Positions 7,626-15,135 of a stretch of 40,332 nucleotides of DNA are shown here, one piece after another. The translations under genes were made by a program, and so were the position numbers. Within the stretch, counting starts at the first letter, position 1, and each line of letters begins with the position of its first letter. A model generated the notes under the pieces. It had not been told where the DNA came from. It did no database searches and saw nothing but the letters and a program-made list of their open reading frames with translations. This DNA is from an uncultured Alistipes sp. (GTDB lineage Bacteria; Bacteroidota; Bacteroidia; Bacteroidales; Rikenellaceae). The stretch is taken from contig NZ_CASFQD010000037.1 of the NCBI RefSeq assembly GCF_949296715.1, positions 1-40,332 of the forward strand. The letters are read 5' to 3'.

Positions 7626-8395
7626 TTTTTGAAGTTTCCGAAACTGTATCCGATACCGCCCACAAAGAGACCGCGGGCCCCGATGCCCCACTCGACATAC
7701 CCAAACAGGCGCCGCCCGACACGGATTCCGAACGGGGTGAACTGCCCGGTGAGGTAGGTGAAACCGCTGTAGCCGTCCATGTAGTACTTTTTATACCCCC
7801 ACTGACAGCCCAGCTGCACGGCCGAATAGAGCTGCACCGACCGGCGGTTGAGCCACATGAAACGGGCGAAGGGCATCAGCGTCACATAGTGCTCGCGCTG
7901 GTGCGAAGCGACGCTGCGGTCCGAAGCGCGCATCAGGTCGCGCCAGTAGGCCGCATAGGAGAGCGAGACGCCGACCTCGATCGGGCGGGAGACACGATAT
8001 CCGTAGACAAGGCCCCACACGCCGCTCGTGCGCAGCGGGCCCTCGTAATAGTAGCGTTCGGAGGGAAAGGCCTCGGGCGGAGGTGCGATCCACGCCCGTT
8101 CTTCCGTCAAGAAGGGAGACTCGGGTCCGCACCAGGCGTAGGCCCCGGCCTCGATGCTCACGGTGTGGAGCGCAACGGGATCGGCAAGCACGGGGCGCAG
8201 GCGGTAAAGGCGGCCCGTCCCGTCCTCGAAGAGCTGCGCGTGCCGCACCGAGCGGTAGATCATCGTGTCGCCGCGCAGCTCGACGCCGACGACCGGAAGT
8301 CCCGACGCGGGGGCGGATACGGCAGGGGGCCGGGCCGCGGTGCGGGCCCCACAGAGCAGTCCCGCCAGCAGAAGCAGGCAGCAGAGCGGTTTCAT
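7622..8395 (-). CDS. Exported protein, probably outer-membrane beta-barrel
   Basis: A 257-residue protein with an N-terminal signal peptide (MKPLCCLLLLAGLLCGARTA). The body has alternating aromatic/hydrophobic segments such as WGLVYGYRVSRPIEVGVSLSYAAYW and FARFMWLNRRSVQLYSAVQLG, and ends in repeated Gly-aromatic strands (ARGLFVGGIGYSFGNFKK). This pattern resembles a small outer-membrane barrel, although I cannot name a family. The upstream in-frame extension is rejected because 8395 begins the signal peptide. It is the first gene of a coupled three-gene transcript with the lipoprotein and mgtC, driven by the -7 element at 8421-8428. Confidence 0.72.
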   Translation of the reverse strand: MKPLCCLLLLAGLLCGARTAARPPAVSAPASGLPVVGVELRGDTMIYRSVRHAQLFEDGTGRLYRLRPVLADPVALHTVSIEAGAYAWCGPESPFLTEERAWIAPPPEAFPSERYYYEGPLRTSGVWGLVYGYRVSRPIEVGVSLSYAAYWRDLMRASDRSVASHQREHYVTLMPFARFMWLNRRSVQLYSAVQLGCQWGYKKYYMDGYSGFTYLTGQFTPFGIRVGRRLFGYVEWGIGARGLFVGGIGYSFGNFKK

Positions 8396-8420
8396 GGTCG
8401 GACAAGGTTGGTTCTCAAGA

Positions 8421-8428
8421 CAAATATA
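8421..8428 (-). promoter_or_regulatory. -7 element for the barrel-lipoprotein-mgtC operon
   Basis: Minus-strand TATATTTG at 8428-8421, with predicted start near 8415 and a ~20 nt leader. No TTTG at the usual spacing. It is back to back with the rpmI promoter. Confidence 0.6.
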
Positions 8429-8449
8429 GTGAAAAAAAGCCGGGATTCC

Positions 8450-8479
8450 TTGCACCGTGCAAATATTTTCGTAACTTTG
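8450..8479 (+). promoter_or_regulatory. Promoter of rpmI-rplT
   Basis: TTG at 8450-8452, 19 bp spacer, TAACTTTG at 8472-8479. Predicted start near 8485 leaves only ~29 nt of leader, too short for a large L20 autoregulatory leader. Confidence 0.75.
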
Positions 8480-8513
8480 CAGGCTGAGTTTAACCAATTA
8501 ACTGTTTACGACA

Positions 8514-8708
8514 ATGCCGAAAATGAAAACCAATGCCGCTGCGAAGAAGCGTTTTACCTTCACCGGCACAGGAAAGATCAAGCGCAAGCACGCTTATCAC
8601 AGTCACATCCTGACCAAAAAGACGACGAAACAGAAGCGCAACCTCTGCTATTCGGGTATCGTTTCTGCGGCCGACGAGGCCAAAATCAAGAACCTGCTGG
8701 TCAAGTAA
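8514..8708 (+). CDS. rpmI: 50S ribosomal protein L35
   Basis: A 64-residue basic protein beginning MPKMKTNAAAKKRF, with the L35 signature KRKHAYHSHILTKK and the usual length. It is a component of the large ribosomal subunit. The gene is followed after 95 nt by rplT. The canonical upstream partner infC (IF-3) is absent here: the gene begins a transcript of its own just after the divergent promoter region. Confidence 0.98.
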   Translation: MPKMKTNAAAKKRFTFTGTGKIKRKHAYHSHILTKKTTKQKRNLCYSGIVSAADEAKIKNLLVK

Positions 8709-8803
8709 CATCCGACCGGCGGAAACAGTATTAACCGGAGCGAAACAGCCCCGAAGAACGCGGGAGAACCGCGTCGCTGACAGCTCTTCAAAAACTTTAC
8801 ATT

Positions 8804-9148
8804 ATGCCACGTTCAGTCAACGTAGTTGCGTCACGCGCAAGAAGAAAGAAAGTTTTGAAACTTGCCAAGGGTAACTTTGGTTCAAGGGGAAACGTATGGA
8901 CCGTTGCGAAAAACACGGTCGAGAAAGGCTTGCAGTTCGCCTATGCGCACCGCCAGCTCAAGAAGCGGACATTCCGTTCGCTGTGGATCACGCGTATCAA
9001 CGCCGCAGTCCGCGCCCAGGGAATGACCTATTCGCAATTCATCGGCAAACTCAACGCCAAGGGTATCGTCCTGAACCGCAAGGTGCTCGCCGACCTGGCC
9101 ATGAACGAGCCGAAGGCATTCGAGGCAATAGTTAAGGAAGTTAAATAA
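8804..9148 (+). CDS. rplT: 50S ribosomal protein L20
   Basis: A 114-residue basic protein with the L20 signature (MPRSVNVVASRARRKKVLKLAKG, then AYAHRQLKKRTFRSLWITRINAA). It binds 23S rRNA early in large-subunit assembly. In many bacteria it represses its own operon through a structured leader. The rpmI-rplT spacer (8709-8803) shows no obvious rRNA-mimic by eye. A strong terminator follows 21 nt after the stop. Confidence 0.98.
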   Translation: MPRSVNVVASRARRKKVLKLAKGNFGSRGNVWTVAKNTVEKGLQFAYAHRQLKKRTFRSLWITRINAAVRAQGMTYSQFIGKLNAKGIVLNRKVLADLAMNEPKAFEAIVKEVK

Positions 9149-9169
9149 TCCTCCGCGGAGGATTTCGGC

Positions 9170-9198
9170 GGCGGACACTTCGGTGTCCGCCTTTTTTT
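9170..9198 (+). terminator. Terminator of rpmI-rplT
   Basis: GGCGGACAC-TTCG-GTGTCCGCC: a 9-bp stem capped by a UUCG tetraloop, then seven T. Confidence 0.95.
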
Positions 9199-9200
9199 CG

Positions 9201-9208
9201 TATTTTTG
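9201..9208 (+). promoter_or_regulatory. Possible -7 element for the MFS gene
   Basis: TATTTTTG at 9201-9208 directly after the T-run of the rplT terminator. No good -33. The start would be near 9214, giving a ~100 nt leader. Confidence 0.45.
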
Positions 9209-9313
9209 CATCCGGGCCGGGCCCCGCTTCCGCACCGGGAACGCCACAGGTGAGGCGGCGGAGCGACCCGGGCCCGACGGCAAACGGAAGCGTTGAACCA
9301 CGGAACAGACGGC

Positions 9314-10597
9314 ATGGAGAACTGGAAAAGGACATTCGGCATCATCTGGAGCGGGCAGTTCGTCTCAATCCTGACGAGCTCGATCGTCGGCTATGCCGTG
9401 GTCTTCTGGATGAGCCTCGAGACCGGCTCAGCCGAGGTGCTGGCCCTGGCGGCAATCTTCGGCATGCTGCCGCAGTCGCTCCTCGGACCGGTCGTCGGCG
9501 TCTACATCGACCGCTGGGACCGCCGCCGCACGATGATCGTCGCGGACCTCTTCATCGCCGCGTGCACGCTGCTGCTCGCCGTGCTCTTCTGGAGCGGACG
9601 CGCCGAACTGTGGCACGTCTACGTGCTGCTGGCCTGCCGCTCCGCCGGCTCGGCCTTCCACCGCCCGGCCATGCAGGCCTCGGTGCCGCTGCTCGCCCCC
9701 GAATCGGAGCTCACGCGCATCGCGGGCGTCAACCAGATCATCGTCTCGTTCTCCGACATCGCCGGACCGGCCCTCGGCGCCCTGCTACTCAACATCTCCT
9801 CGATCGGCAACATCCTGCTGCTCGACGTCGCGGGAGCCGTCGCAGCCTGCACGGCGCTGCTCTTCATCCGCATCCCCAACCCCGCGCGGAGCGACCGGCA
9901 TCCCGACCTGTGGCGCGAGTTCCGCGAGGGGTTCGCCGCCATGCACGCCACGCCCGGCATGGGCTGGCTCTTCACGCTGGCCGTCGCCGTGTGGTTCTTC
10001 ATCATGCCCGTAGGCGTGCTTTTCCCGCTCATGACGTTGCAGCACTTCGGCGGAGGGGCTGCCGAGATGAGCCTCGTCGAGATCGTCTGGGGCGGCGGCG
10101 CACTGTTGGGCGGCGCCATCATGGGCATCCGCCGGTACCCCGTCAGCCGCATCGTCCTCATCAACCTGATGTACCTGCTCGTCGGGCTGTCGTTCCTCGT
10201 TTCGGGACTGCTCCCCGCCTCGGGATTCGTCTGCTTCACGCTGCTGACGGCCGCGGCCGGCATCTCGAGCAGCGTCTTCAACGCCTCGTTCGTCTCGGTC
10301 GTGCAGAGCCGCATCGACGCCGGCGTGCTGGGGCGCGTCATGTCGCTCTACTACAGCTTCGGGCTGCTGCCCTCGGCCCTCGGCCTGCTCGCCACGGGAT
10401 TCCTCGCCGACGAGGTGGGCATCACGCGCACCTTCGTCGTCGCCGGGACGATCATCTGCCTGCTCGGCCTGGCGGCCTTCTGCATCCCGTCGGTCATGCG
10501 GCTCGACAACAGCCGCGGAACCGCCGGCAATCCGCAGCAGCCGGCTGCCGGCTCTTCCCGGGATACCGACTCACCGGAAGAGGTATCCGAAGAGTAA
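9314..10597 (+). CDS. MFS exporter, MefA/EntS-like (MFS_3 group)
   Basis: A 427-residue membrane protein with about twelve hydrophobic helices. The MFS loop motif between helices 2 and 3 is visible (GVYIDRWDRRRTMI). The N-terminus (WKRTFGIIWSGQFVSILTSSI) and the long C-terminal half resemble the macrolide-efflux (Mef) and enterobactin-exporter groups, so the likely role is drug or small-molecule efflux across the inner membrane. The substrate cannot be read from sequence. ATG 9314 is preferred to an upstream in-frame TTG at 9293 because the first helix follows directly. The C-terminal ~40 residues are polar (Ser, Asp and Glu). It appears monocistronic. Confidence 0.87.
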   Translation: MENWKRTFGIIWSGQFVSILTSSIVGYAVVFWMSLETGSAEVLALAAIFGMLPQSLLGPVVGVYIDRWDRRRTMIVADLFIAACTLLLAVLFWSGRAELWHVYVLLACRSAGSAFHRPAMQASVPLLAPESELTRIAGVNQIIVSFSDIAGPALGALLLNISSIGNILLLDVAGAVAACTALLFIRIPNPARSDRHPDLWREFREGFAAMHATPGMGWLFTLAVAVWFFIMPVGVLFPLMTLQHFGGGAAEMSLVEIVWGGGALLGGAIMGIRRYPVSRIVLINLMYLLVGLSFLVSGLLPASGFVCFTLLTAAAGISSSVFNASFVSVVQSRIDAGVLGRVMSLYYSFGLLPSALGLLATGFLADEVGITRTFVVAGTIICLLGLAAFCIPSVMRLDNSRGTAGNPQQPAAGSSRDTDSPEEVSEE

Positions 10598-10879
10598 CCG
10601 GCCAAAGGCCCGTCTTCCCTTTTCCGCATCGACCGTGCGGACCGCAAATGCCGCCCGCCACACGCTGCCCCGCCGTCACCCTCGCCACACCCCGCTACCA
10701 CACCGTCACACCACCCCATCACCATCCCGGCTCCACCCAGTCTCCATTCCATCACATCCCGTCGCCATCCCATCGCCGCCCCGTCGCTGCCCCATCGTCG
10801 CCCCTTCGCTGCCCCATCGCTGCCCCATCGCTGCCCCACCATCCGCCACTCCGCCGTCGTCCGGAAAAGGCCATGACAC
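10598..10879. other. C-rich spacer between converging genes
   Basis: No gene seen. The plus strand is strikingly C-rich and contains the 11-bp tandem array at 10758-10834 and irregular CCATC/CCACC repetition before it. Confidence 0.6.
10758..10834 (+). repeat. Seven tandem copies of an 11-bp repeat
   Basis: Seven head-to-tail 11-mers with consensus CCCATCGCTGC. The last two copies are identical. Earlier copies differ at one to three positions (CCCGTCGCCAT, CCCATCGCCGC, CCCGTCGCTGC, CCCATCGTCGC, CCCTTCGCTGC). Confidence 0.92.
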
Positions 10880-10906
10880 AAAAAAGCGCCCCGACATACG
10901 GGGCGC
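10880..10906 (-). terminator. Terminator of the 10930 lipoprotein gene
   Basis: Stem GCGCCCCG / CGGGGCGC (10886-10906, 5-nt loop) followed on the minus strand by six T (10885-10880), 23 nt after the stop codon. Confidence 0.9.
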
Positions 10907-10929
10907 CATTTCATATCGACCGGAAAGAC

Positions 10930-11880
10930 CTACATGGTCTGTCCGTTGTACTCGATTTTCTGCGAAAGCGTGTTACTCTCCTCGTTATACGTCCAGGTGA
11001 CCTTCACCTCGGGGCTGACGTAGTACGACGCGTTGTAGTCGCCGTAGCCGGTCAGGCGGGCGACAATCGTTCCGACGAGCACCTGTCCGGAGAACATGTA
11101 GGTGCCGTTCGAGAGCTGGTGGCTCATCTTCGTGGCCTGCATGGTCTGCGAGGTGCTCGTCAGCGAGAAGATCGACGGGCCGCCGAACGACCCCTCAACG
11201 GAAAAGTTCTTGCCCGCGCAGTCCGAATAGGCAATGCCGTTGGCCTCGGGACGCAGGCGGTACGAGCCGCTCCACTCGGAATGGATGTCCACACCCTTGA
11301 CGTTCATGTCCATGGCAGCCAGCGACACGGTGTAGCTGCCGTCGCCGTTGGCATAAATCAGCGTCTCGCCGCCGTTGTAGAGAATCGCCTGACGGTAGGA
11401 GGTGCCCTGGTCGACCTCGGCGCCGTACTCCTCCATCTCCACACGCCAGGGGGCGATCATCGAGGTCTCCGACAGGGGCACATTGCCCGTCTTGACGATC
11501 AGCGCACCCGAGAAGTAGCAGCCGAAGACACGGTTGTCGGACGAGAAGGTCACCTTGTAGTCACCCTCCGCGCCGCTTCTGGCGATGGTGATGCTCGTCC
11601 CGAAGAGCTGCTCCTTGACATTCTTGTTGTCGCAGGTGATGCTTCCGAAATCGAGGGTCTCGCCCTCTGTCTGCGACTGCTTGTCCACCTCGGCGAGCAG
11701 AATCGCCAGGCGCATGCCGACATTGGCCGGCTGCAGGGCCAGCGTCGTCTGCAGCTGGCAGTTCTGATAGATGTTCAACCCGGGCAGGAACGGTTTCAAC
11801 GCCTCGTAGCTGTCGTTCTTGTCGACGCAGCCCGTAAGGGCCACAACCCCGAGCAGCAACATTCCCAAAATTTTCTTCAT
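10930..11880 (-). CDS. Predicted lipoprotein of unknown function, DUF4840-like size
   Basis: A 316-residue predicted lipoprotein (MKKILGMLLLGVVALTGC, Cys18, then VDKNDSYE). The first half contains FLPGLNIYQNCQLQ and a Leu/Ala-rich helix. The second half alternates Gly/Thr/Ser strands typical of a beta-rich exported domain. The size and lipobox resemble Bacteroidales lipoproteins of the DUF4840-type, but I am not certain of the family and assign no function. It stands alone between its own -7 element (11989-11996) and a strong terminator. Confidence 0.7.
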   Translation of the reverse strand: MKKILGMLLLGVVALTGCVDKNDSYEALKPFLPGLNIYQNCQLQTTLALQPANVGMRLAILLAEVDKQSQTEGETLDFGSITCDNKNVKEQLFGTSITIARSGAEGDYKVTFSSDNRVFGCYFSGALIVKTGNVPLSETSMIAPWRVEMEEYGAEVDQGTSYRQAILYNGGETLIYANGDGSYTVSLAAMDMNVKGVDIHSEWSGSYRLRPEANGIAYSDCAGKNFSVEGSFGGPSIFSLTSTSQTMQATKMSHQLSNGTYMFSGQVLVGTIVARLTGYGDYNASYYVSPEVKVTWTYNEESNTLSQKIEYNGQTM

Positions 11881-11988
11881 GGCTTTTTATTGGATAAAGT
11901 GAATGGTTATTACGTTACATAAACGATGCAAGGCGCATTTTACTGCACGGCCTGCAAAAAAAATCGCATTTCGGCCCGATGGCCGCGT

Positions 11989-11996
11989 CAAAGGTA
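11989..11996 (-). promoter_or_regulatory. -7 element for the 10930 lipoprotein gene
   Basis: Minus-strand TACCTTTG at 11996-11989. Predicted start is near 11983, giving a ~100 nt leader. The -33 position is occupied by an A-run rather than TTTG. Confidence 0.65.
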
Positions 11997-12052
11997 CGAA
12001 TATTTCACTTTTTTTTGTTATCTTGTGCTTAAATAAACATGTTTCACGGAAC

Positions 12053-12799
12053 ATGAGACTCAAACTTCTGTACCTTATGTCGATATTATCGCTCTTCGGG
12101 TGCGGCCGCAAACCCGCCCCGGAATATCCCTCCGACGTGCTGACGCTGCGCGACGGCTCGCAGATCACCCTGACCTTCTTCAAGCACGCCTCGCTCGCCA
12201 TCACGGTGGACGGCAAGTACATCTATGTCGATCCCGTGAGCGGATATGCCGACTACGCATCGCTGCCCAAGGCCGACGTGGTGCTCATCACCCACTCCCA
12301 CTACGACCACCTCGACCGGGCAGCGGTCGAGGCGCTGCTGACGTCGGATACCGAAGTGCTCTGCGACCGCACGTCGGCCGAGGCTTTCGAGATGAACTGC
12401 TACACGATGCGTCCGGGCAACGTCGCCGCGCCGCGCCCCTACGTGAAGGTCGAGGCCGTCGTGGCGTGCAACACGACGCCGGGACACCTGCAGTTCCACC
12501 CGCGCGAGCGCGAGGACTGCGGCTACGTCCTCACCATCGGCGGCTCGCGCATCTACATCGCCGGAGACACGGAGCCGACGCCCGAGATGAAGGCGCTGAA
12601 GAACATCGACGTAGCCTTCCTGCCGGTGAACCAGCCCTACACGATGACCGTAGACCAGGCCGTGGAGGCGGTCAAGGCGTTCCGCCCGGCCATCTTCTAC
12701 CCCTACCACTACGGCGAGGTGGACGAGAAGACCGACATCGACCGTCTGGCTGCCGAGTTGGAGGGTGTGACCGAGGTGCGTATCCGCCCGATGGAGTAG
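12053..12799 (+). CDS. Metallo-beta-lactamase-fold hydrolase, predicted lipoprotein (UlaG/UPF0173-like)
   Basis: A 248-residue protein with a short lipoprotein signal (LSLFGC, Cys17) and the binuclear-metal motif HSHYDH at 81-86. Further ligands are plausible at GH in TTPGHLQF, at AGDTE and in YPYHYGE. The layout matches the small Lactamase_B_3/UlaG-like group, whose known members act on lactones or other esters. The substrate is unknown. An upstream in-frame extension to 11903 is rejected because 12053 opens the signal peptide. A weak TATCTTG at 12019-12025 may serve as -7. Export of this usually cytoplasmic fold is the unusual point. Confidence 0.82.
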   Translation: MRLKLLYLMSILSLFGCGRKPAPEYPSDVLTLRDGSQITLTFFKHASLAITVDGKYIYVDPVSGYADYASLPKADVVLITHSHYDHLDRAAVEALLTSDTEVLCDRTSAEAFEMNCYTMRPGNVAAPRPYVKVEAVVACNTTPGHLQFHPREREDCGYVLTIGGSRIYIAGDTEPTPEMKALKNIDVAFLPVNQPYTMTVDQAVEAVKAFRPAIFYPYHYGEVDEKTDIDRLAAELEGVTEVRIRPME

Positions 12800-13160
12800 C
12801 CCCGGAGGCCGGAGAGGGACCGGGGAGGAAACTCGGGAGGACCGCCTGAGAGAAAACGGGAGAGCCCTGGGAGAACCGGCGGAAAGGGAACGGCACGAGA
12901 CCTGAAAGACCGCCGGAAAGGAAACGGTGCGAGCCCCGGGAGGACCGTCGGAAAGGAAGCGGGGCGAGACTCGGAAACACCGGCGGGAAAAACGGGGCGA
13001 GCCCCGGGAGGACCGTCGGAAAGGAAGCGGGGCGAGACTCGGAAACACCGGCGGGAAAAACGGGGCGAGCCCCGGGAGGACCGTCGGAAAGGAAGCGGGA
13101 CGAAGCCCGGGAGGACCGGCGGAAGCAACCGGGCAGAAGGCAGCACCCGCCGACAGAGAG
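12800..13160. other. Repeat-filled spacer downstream of the MBL-fold gene
   Basis: Purine-rich on the plus strand and dominated by the tandem repeats described at 12828-13133. No gene is seen. Long minus-strand frames here only translate the repeat into Pro/Ser/Arg/Phe strings. Confidence 0.7.
12828..13133 (+). repeat. ~34-bp tandem repeats with a perfect 68-bp higher-order unit
   Basis: About nine units of 32-37 bp that begin GAG or GAA and end in a G-rich tail. Two alternating forms (35 and 33 bp) make a 68-bp unit: 12931-12998 is repeated exactly at 12999-13066, and a third copy starts at 13067 and diverges after about 33 bp. Outer units (12828-12930 and 13102-13133) are degenerate. Confidence 0.93.
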
Positions 13161-13198
13161 CGAGGGAGGCAGAATCCGGATTCTGCCTCCCTCGTTTT
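13161..13198 (+). terminator. Long hairpin terminator of the MBL-fold gene
   Basis: A perfect 15-bp stem (13161-13175 with 13180-13194) around CCGG, followed on the plus strand by TTTT. It lies about 360 nt after the MBL stop, beyond the repeats. The minus side lacks a T-run, so it is at best partial for the converging gene. Confidence 0.8.
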
Positions 13199-13252
13199 GC
13201 TGCCGCACCGCCTCGGAGCGGCGGCCCCGACTGCGGCCCGCTGCCGTCCCCG

Positions 13253-15001
13253 CTATTCGCGGATGCAGCGGATATTGCCGCCGATGGCCTCGTTCTGGGC
13301 GTTGTTGTTGCTTACGGCACGCGAATACCAGTAGAGCATGTACCCCTTGTAGCCCTGCGCCGGATAGTTGTGGTTATAGCTGCATGCCGACCAGTAGTAG
13401 CCGTAGCGTCCCACGTTCGACAGGCGTCCGCCATCCGTGCGGTAGCCCTGCGCGGGCCAGTAACCGCCGTTGTAGGTGCGCGACTGGTAGGCTCCCGTCT
13501 CGACCAGCGTCGTCTTGCCGGCGTCGGCCATCACCTCCTGATACCATCCCGGCACCTTGTATCCCGGCGGGCAGGGGTCGAACATCGTCTTGCGGTTCGT
13601 GCGGTTGACGAAATCGTAGCCCCACAGTTCGGCATACTGCACGTTGTCGTCGTTGAACCACGCCCCGACACCGCTCGTTCCGACCTGTGTCCCGTAGGTG
13701 ATGAAGGTCATCGGATGGGCCGCGGCATACTCGACCGACTGCCCCGCGGCAATGGCCGCATCGTCGTTGCGCAGGGTCGTCCACCCCGTCGTGCGGGCCG
13801 CGTTGAAGACGCAGGCACCCTCCATCGCTGTCCGGAAAGCCTCTCCGTCGGGGATCGCCGCACCGTCGGGATTGACCGGCGCCGAAGCGGCGATGAAGGG
13901 GTCCTTGCGCCCCCACTGGTAGAAGAATCCGAACGACGCCACGTCGTCGACGGCCGTCGAGGTGGCCCCCACGTTGCGGTCGAGGAACTGATACTGGGGC
14001 GAGGAGCCGCTCACGAGCTTCACCGACGGATCGTCCGTCATCCAGATGTGCCAGCTCCACACGAGCTGCCGTGCACCGTCGAACAGGGCAATGACCGCAT
14101 TGCCCCGCTGTGCGGAGGCTTCGAAGCGGATGCGTTTCGAGGCGGCATCGAGGACGACGTCCGAGACCAGCCCCTCGGCACTCGCCCACAACCAGTCGGC
14201 ACTCCAGTCCGCACCGACGGCGATCGCCGCGTCGAAGAGTTTGCTCTCCTTGTCGCTGTTCGAGCTGACGCCGTTGCCGCGGACATCGGCGGCAAAGGAG
14301 TAGACGCCCGGCGCCGTCACCACGTAACAGTTGGCCGTCCCGGCGGCACTCAAGTCGGTAGCTGCGGGAGCCTCCGTGCGAAAGCTCTTCACCGCGAGGT
14401 CGCTGCGCGAATCGGCATCGGCCGCATAGGCGCAGAAACGGTATTCCGTATCGGGCGCGAGGCCGCTGACCTGCACCGTCATTCCGGCCCCGGCCTCCAC
14501 CTCCGCAAACTCCGTCGGATCGGCCGCTGCGGCCGGAACGCAGGCCCAGCACAGACGCAGCGCATCAGCCGTCGTCACCCGGACCTCGGCCCCTTCGGCC
14601 GTCGCCGCAATGTCGCCCACGGCAAGTGACGGCAGGCGCAGCGTCTCGAAATCGTGCGTCACAACCTCACTTGCCACACCTTTGGCGTTCTCGGCACGGG
14701 CCTGCAGCGTATAGGCCGTGCCGGTCTCGAGGTTCTCGACGGTAAGCTGCACGGGGGCCGAGGCTTCACGCGACACCCAGGCCGACCCGGCGGGCGCTTC
14801 GCCCTGCGGCACGCAACAGTAGAACACCCGCACGGCATTCGTCGGATTCAGCGTAAAGCTCACCGCCCGTTTGGCGGGCATCACCTCCGCAATCGTGACG
14901 GAAGCCGGAAGCGGCTTTTCGGGATTGGGCTCCGACTTGCGGCACGAAGTCGGAAGCAGGGCCGTCAGCGCGGCCGAAAAAAGCACCAAGATTTTCTTCA
15001 T
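13253..15001 (-). CDS. Fibronectin-III-like and FISUMP-like surface lipoprotein, riboswitch-controlled
   Basis: A 582-residue predicted lipoprotein (MKKILVLFSA, LPTSC lipobox, Cys20). Two fibronectin-III-like domains (about 35-120 and 127-210, each with a TGTAYTLQARAEN or DTEYRFCAYAAD-type strand) lead into a Gly/Ser-rich middle. From about 320 comes a region like the FISUMP/DUF1566 major paralogous domain: YQFLDRNVGA, FFYQWGRKDPF, FDPCPPGYKVP and YYWSACSYN. Such proteins are outer-surface adhesin- or binding-type lipoproteins in Bacteroidales. The first Met of the long frame (15013) is less likely than 15001, which starts the signal peptide. The transcript begins at a cobalamin riboswitch (15136-15320) with a terminator hairpin between riboswitch and gene. 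This suggests expression when B12 is scarce and hence a possible B12-related role. Confidence 0.82.
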   Translation of the reverse strand: MKKILVLFSAALTALLPTSCRKSEPNPEKPLPASVTIAEVMPAKRAVSFTLNPTNAVRVFYCCVPQGEAPAGSAWVSREASAPVQLTVENLETGTAYTLQARAENAKGVASEVVTHDFETLRLPSLAVGDIAATAEGAEVRVTTADALRLCWACVPAAAADPTEFAEVEAGAGMTVQVSGLAPDTEYRFCAYAADADSRSDLAVKSFRTEAPAATDLSAAGTANCYVVTAPGVYSFAADVRGNGVSSNSDKESKLFDAAIAVGADWSADWLWASAEGLVSDVVLDAASKRIRFEASAQRGNAVIALFDGARQLVWSWHIWMTDDPSVKLVSGSSPQYQFLDRNVGATSTAVDDVASFGFFYQWGRKDPFIAASAPVNPDGAAIPDGEAFRTAMEGACVFNAARTTGWTTLRNDDAAIAAGQSVEYAAAHPMTFITYGTQVGTSGVGAWFNDDNVQYAELWGYDFVNRTNRKTMFDPCPPGYKVPGWYQEVMADAGKTTLVETGAYQSRTYNGGYWPAQGYRTDGGRLSNVGRYGYYWSACSYNHNYPAQGYKGYMLYWYSRAVSNNNAQNEAIGGNIRCIRE

Positions 15002-15071
15002 ATTCCTGTACAATTAAAAGGTTAGGCGTTCACCGCACCGTCGGCGCCGCCTTCAGGAACATTCGGAACAG

Positions 15072-15108
15072 AAAAAACCGGGAACGAGTCCGATCCTCAC
15101 TCCGCCCG
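15072..15108 (-). terminator. Candidate riboswitch expression-platform terminator
   Basis: On the minus strand CGGG..GAGT pairs with ACTC..CCCG (15108-15079, with an internal bulge) and is followed by GTTTTTT (15078-15072). It lies 28 nt after the aptamer and ~70 nt before the ATG, as expected for transcription attenuation. Confidence 0.65.
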
Positions 15109-15135
15109 TTCTCCGCAGGCTTGCGCTCGACACAG

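Noticed and set aside
9250..11922. Very long open frame on the plus strand running across the MFS gene and the following lipoprotein in antisense.
   Set aside because: It is a shadow of GC-rich coding sequence: it is Arg/Ala/His-rich, has no domain and conflicts with two well supported genes.
10598..13160. Possible CRISPR array at the repeat-rich spacers.
   Set aside because: Units are contiguous with no unique spacers, and no cas genes are present.
12672..13208. Long minus-strand open frames through the tandem repeats (Pro/Ser/Arg/Phe repeats).
   Set aside because: The frames only translate a repeat with no signal, domain or start context. Frames stay open because the units have few stop codons on that strand.
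13253..13420. C-terminus of the riboswitch-controlled lipoprotein resembles a diversity-generating retroelement variable region (Asn/Tyr/Ser-rich, WSAC).
   Set aside because: No reverse transcriptase, template repeat or accessory gene was found in the window. The two paralogous lipoproteins at 1810 and 3854 differ at many bases besides A, so adenine-directed mutagenesis is not supported.
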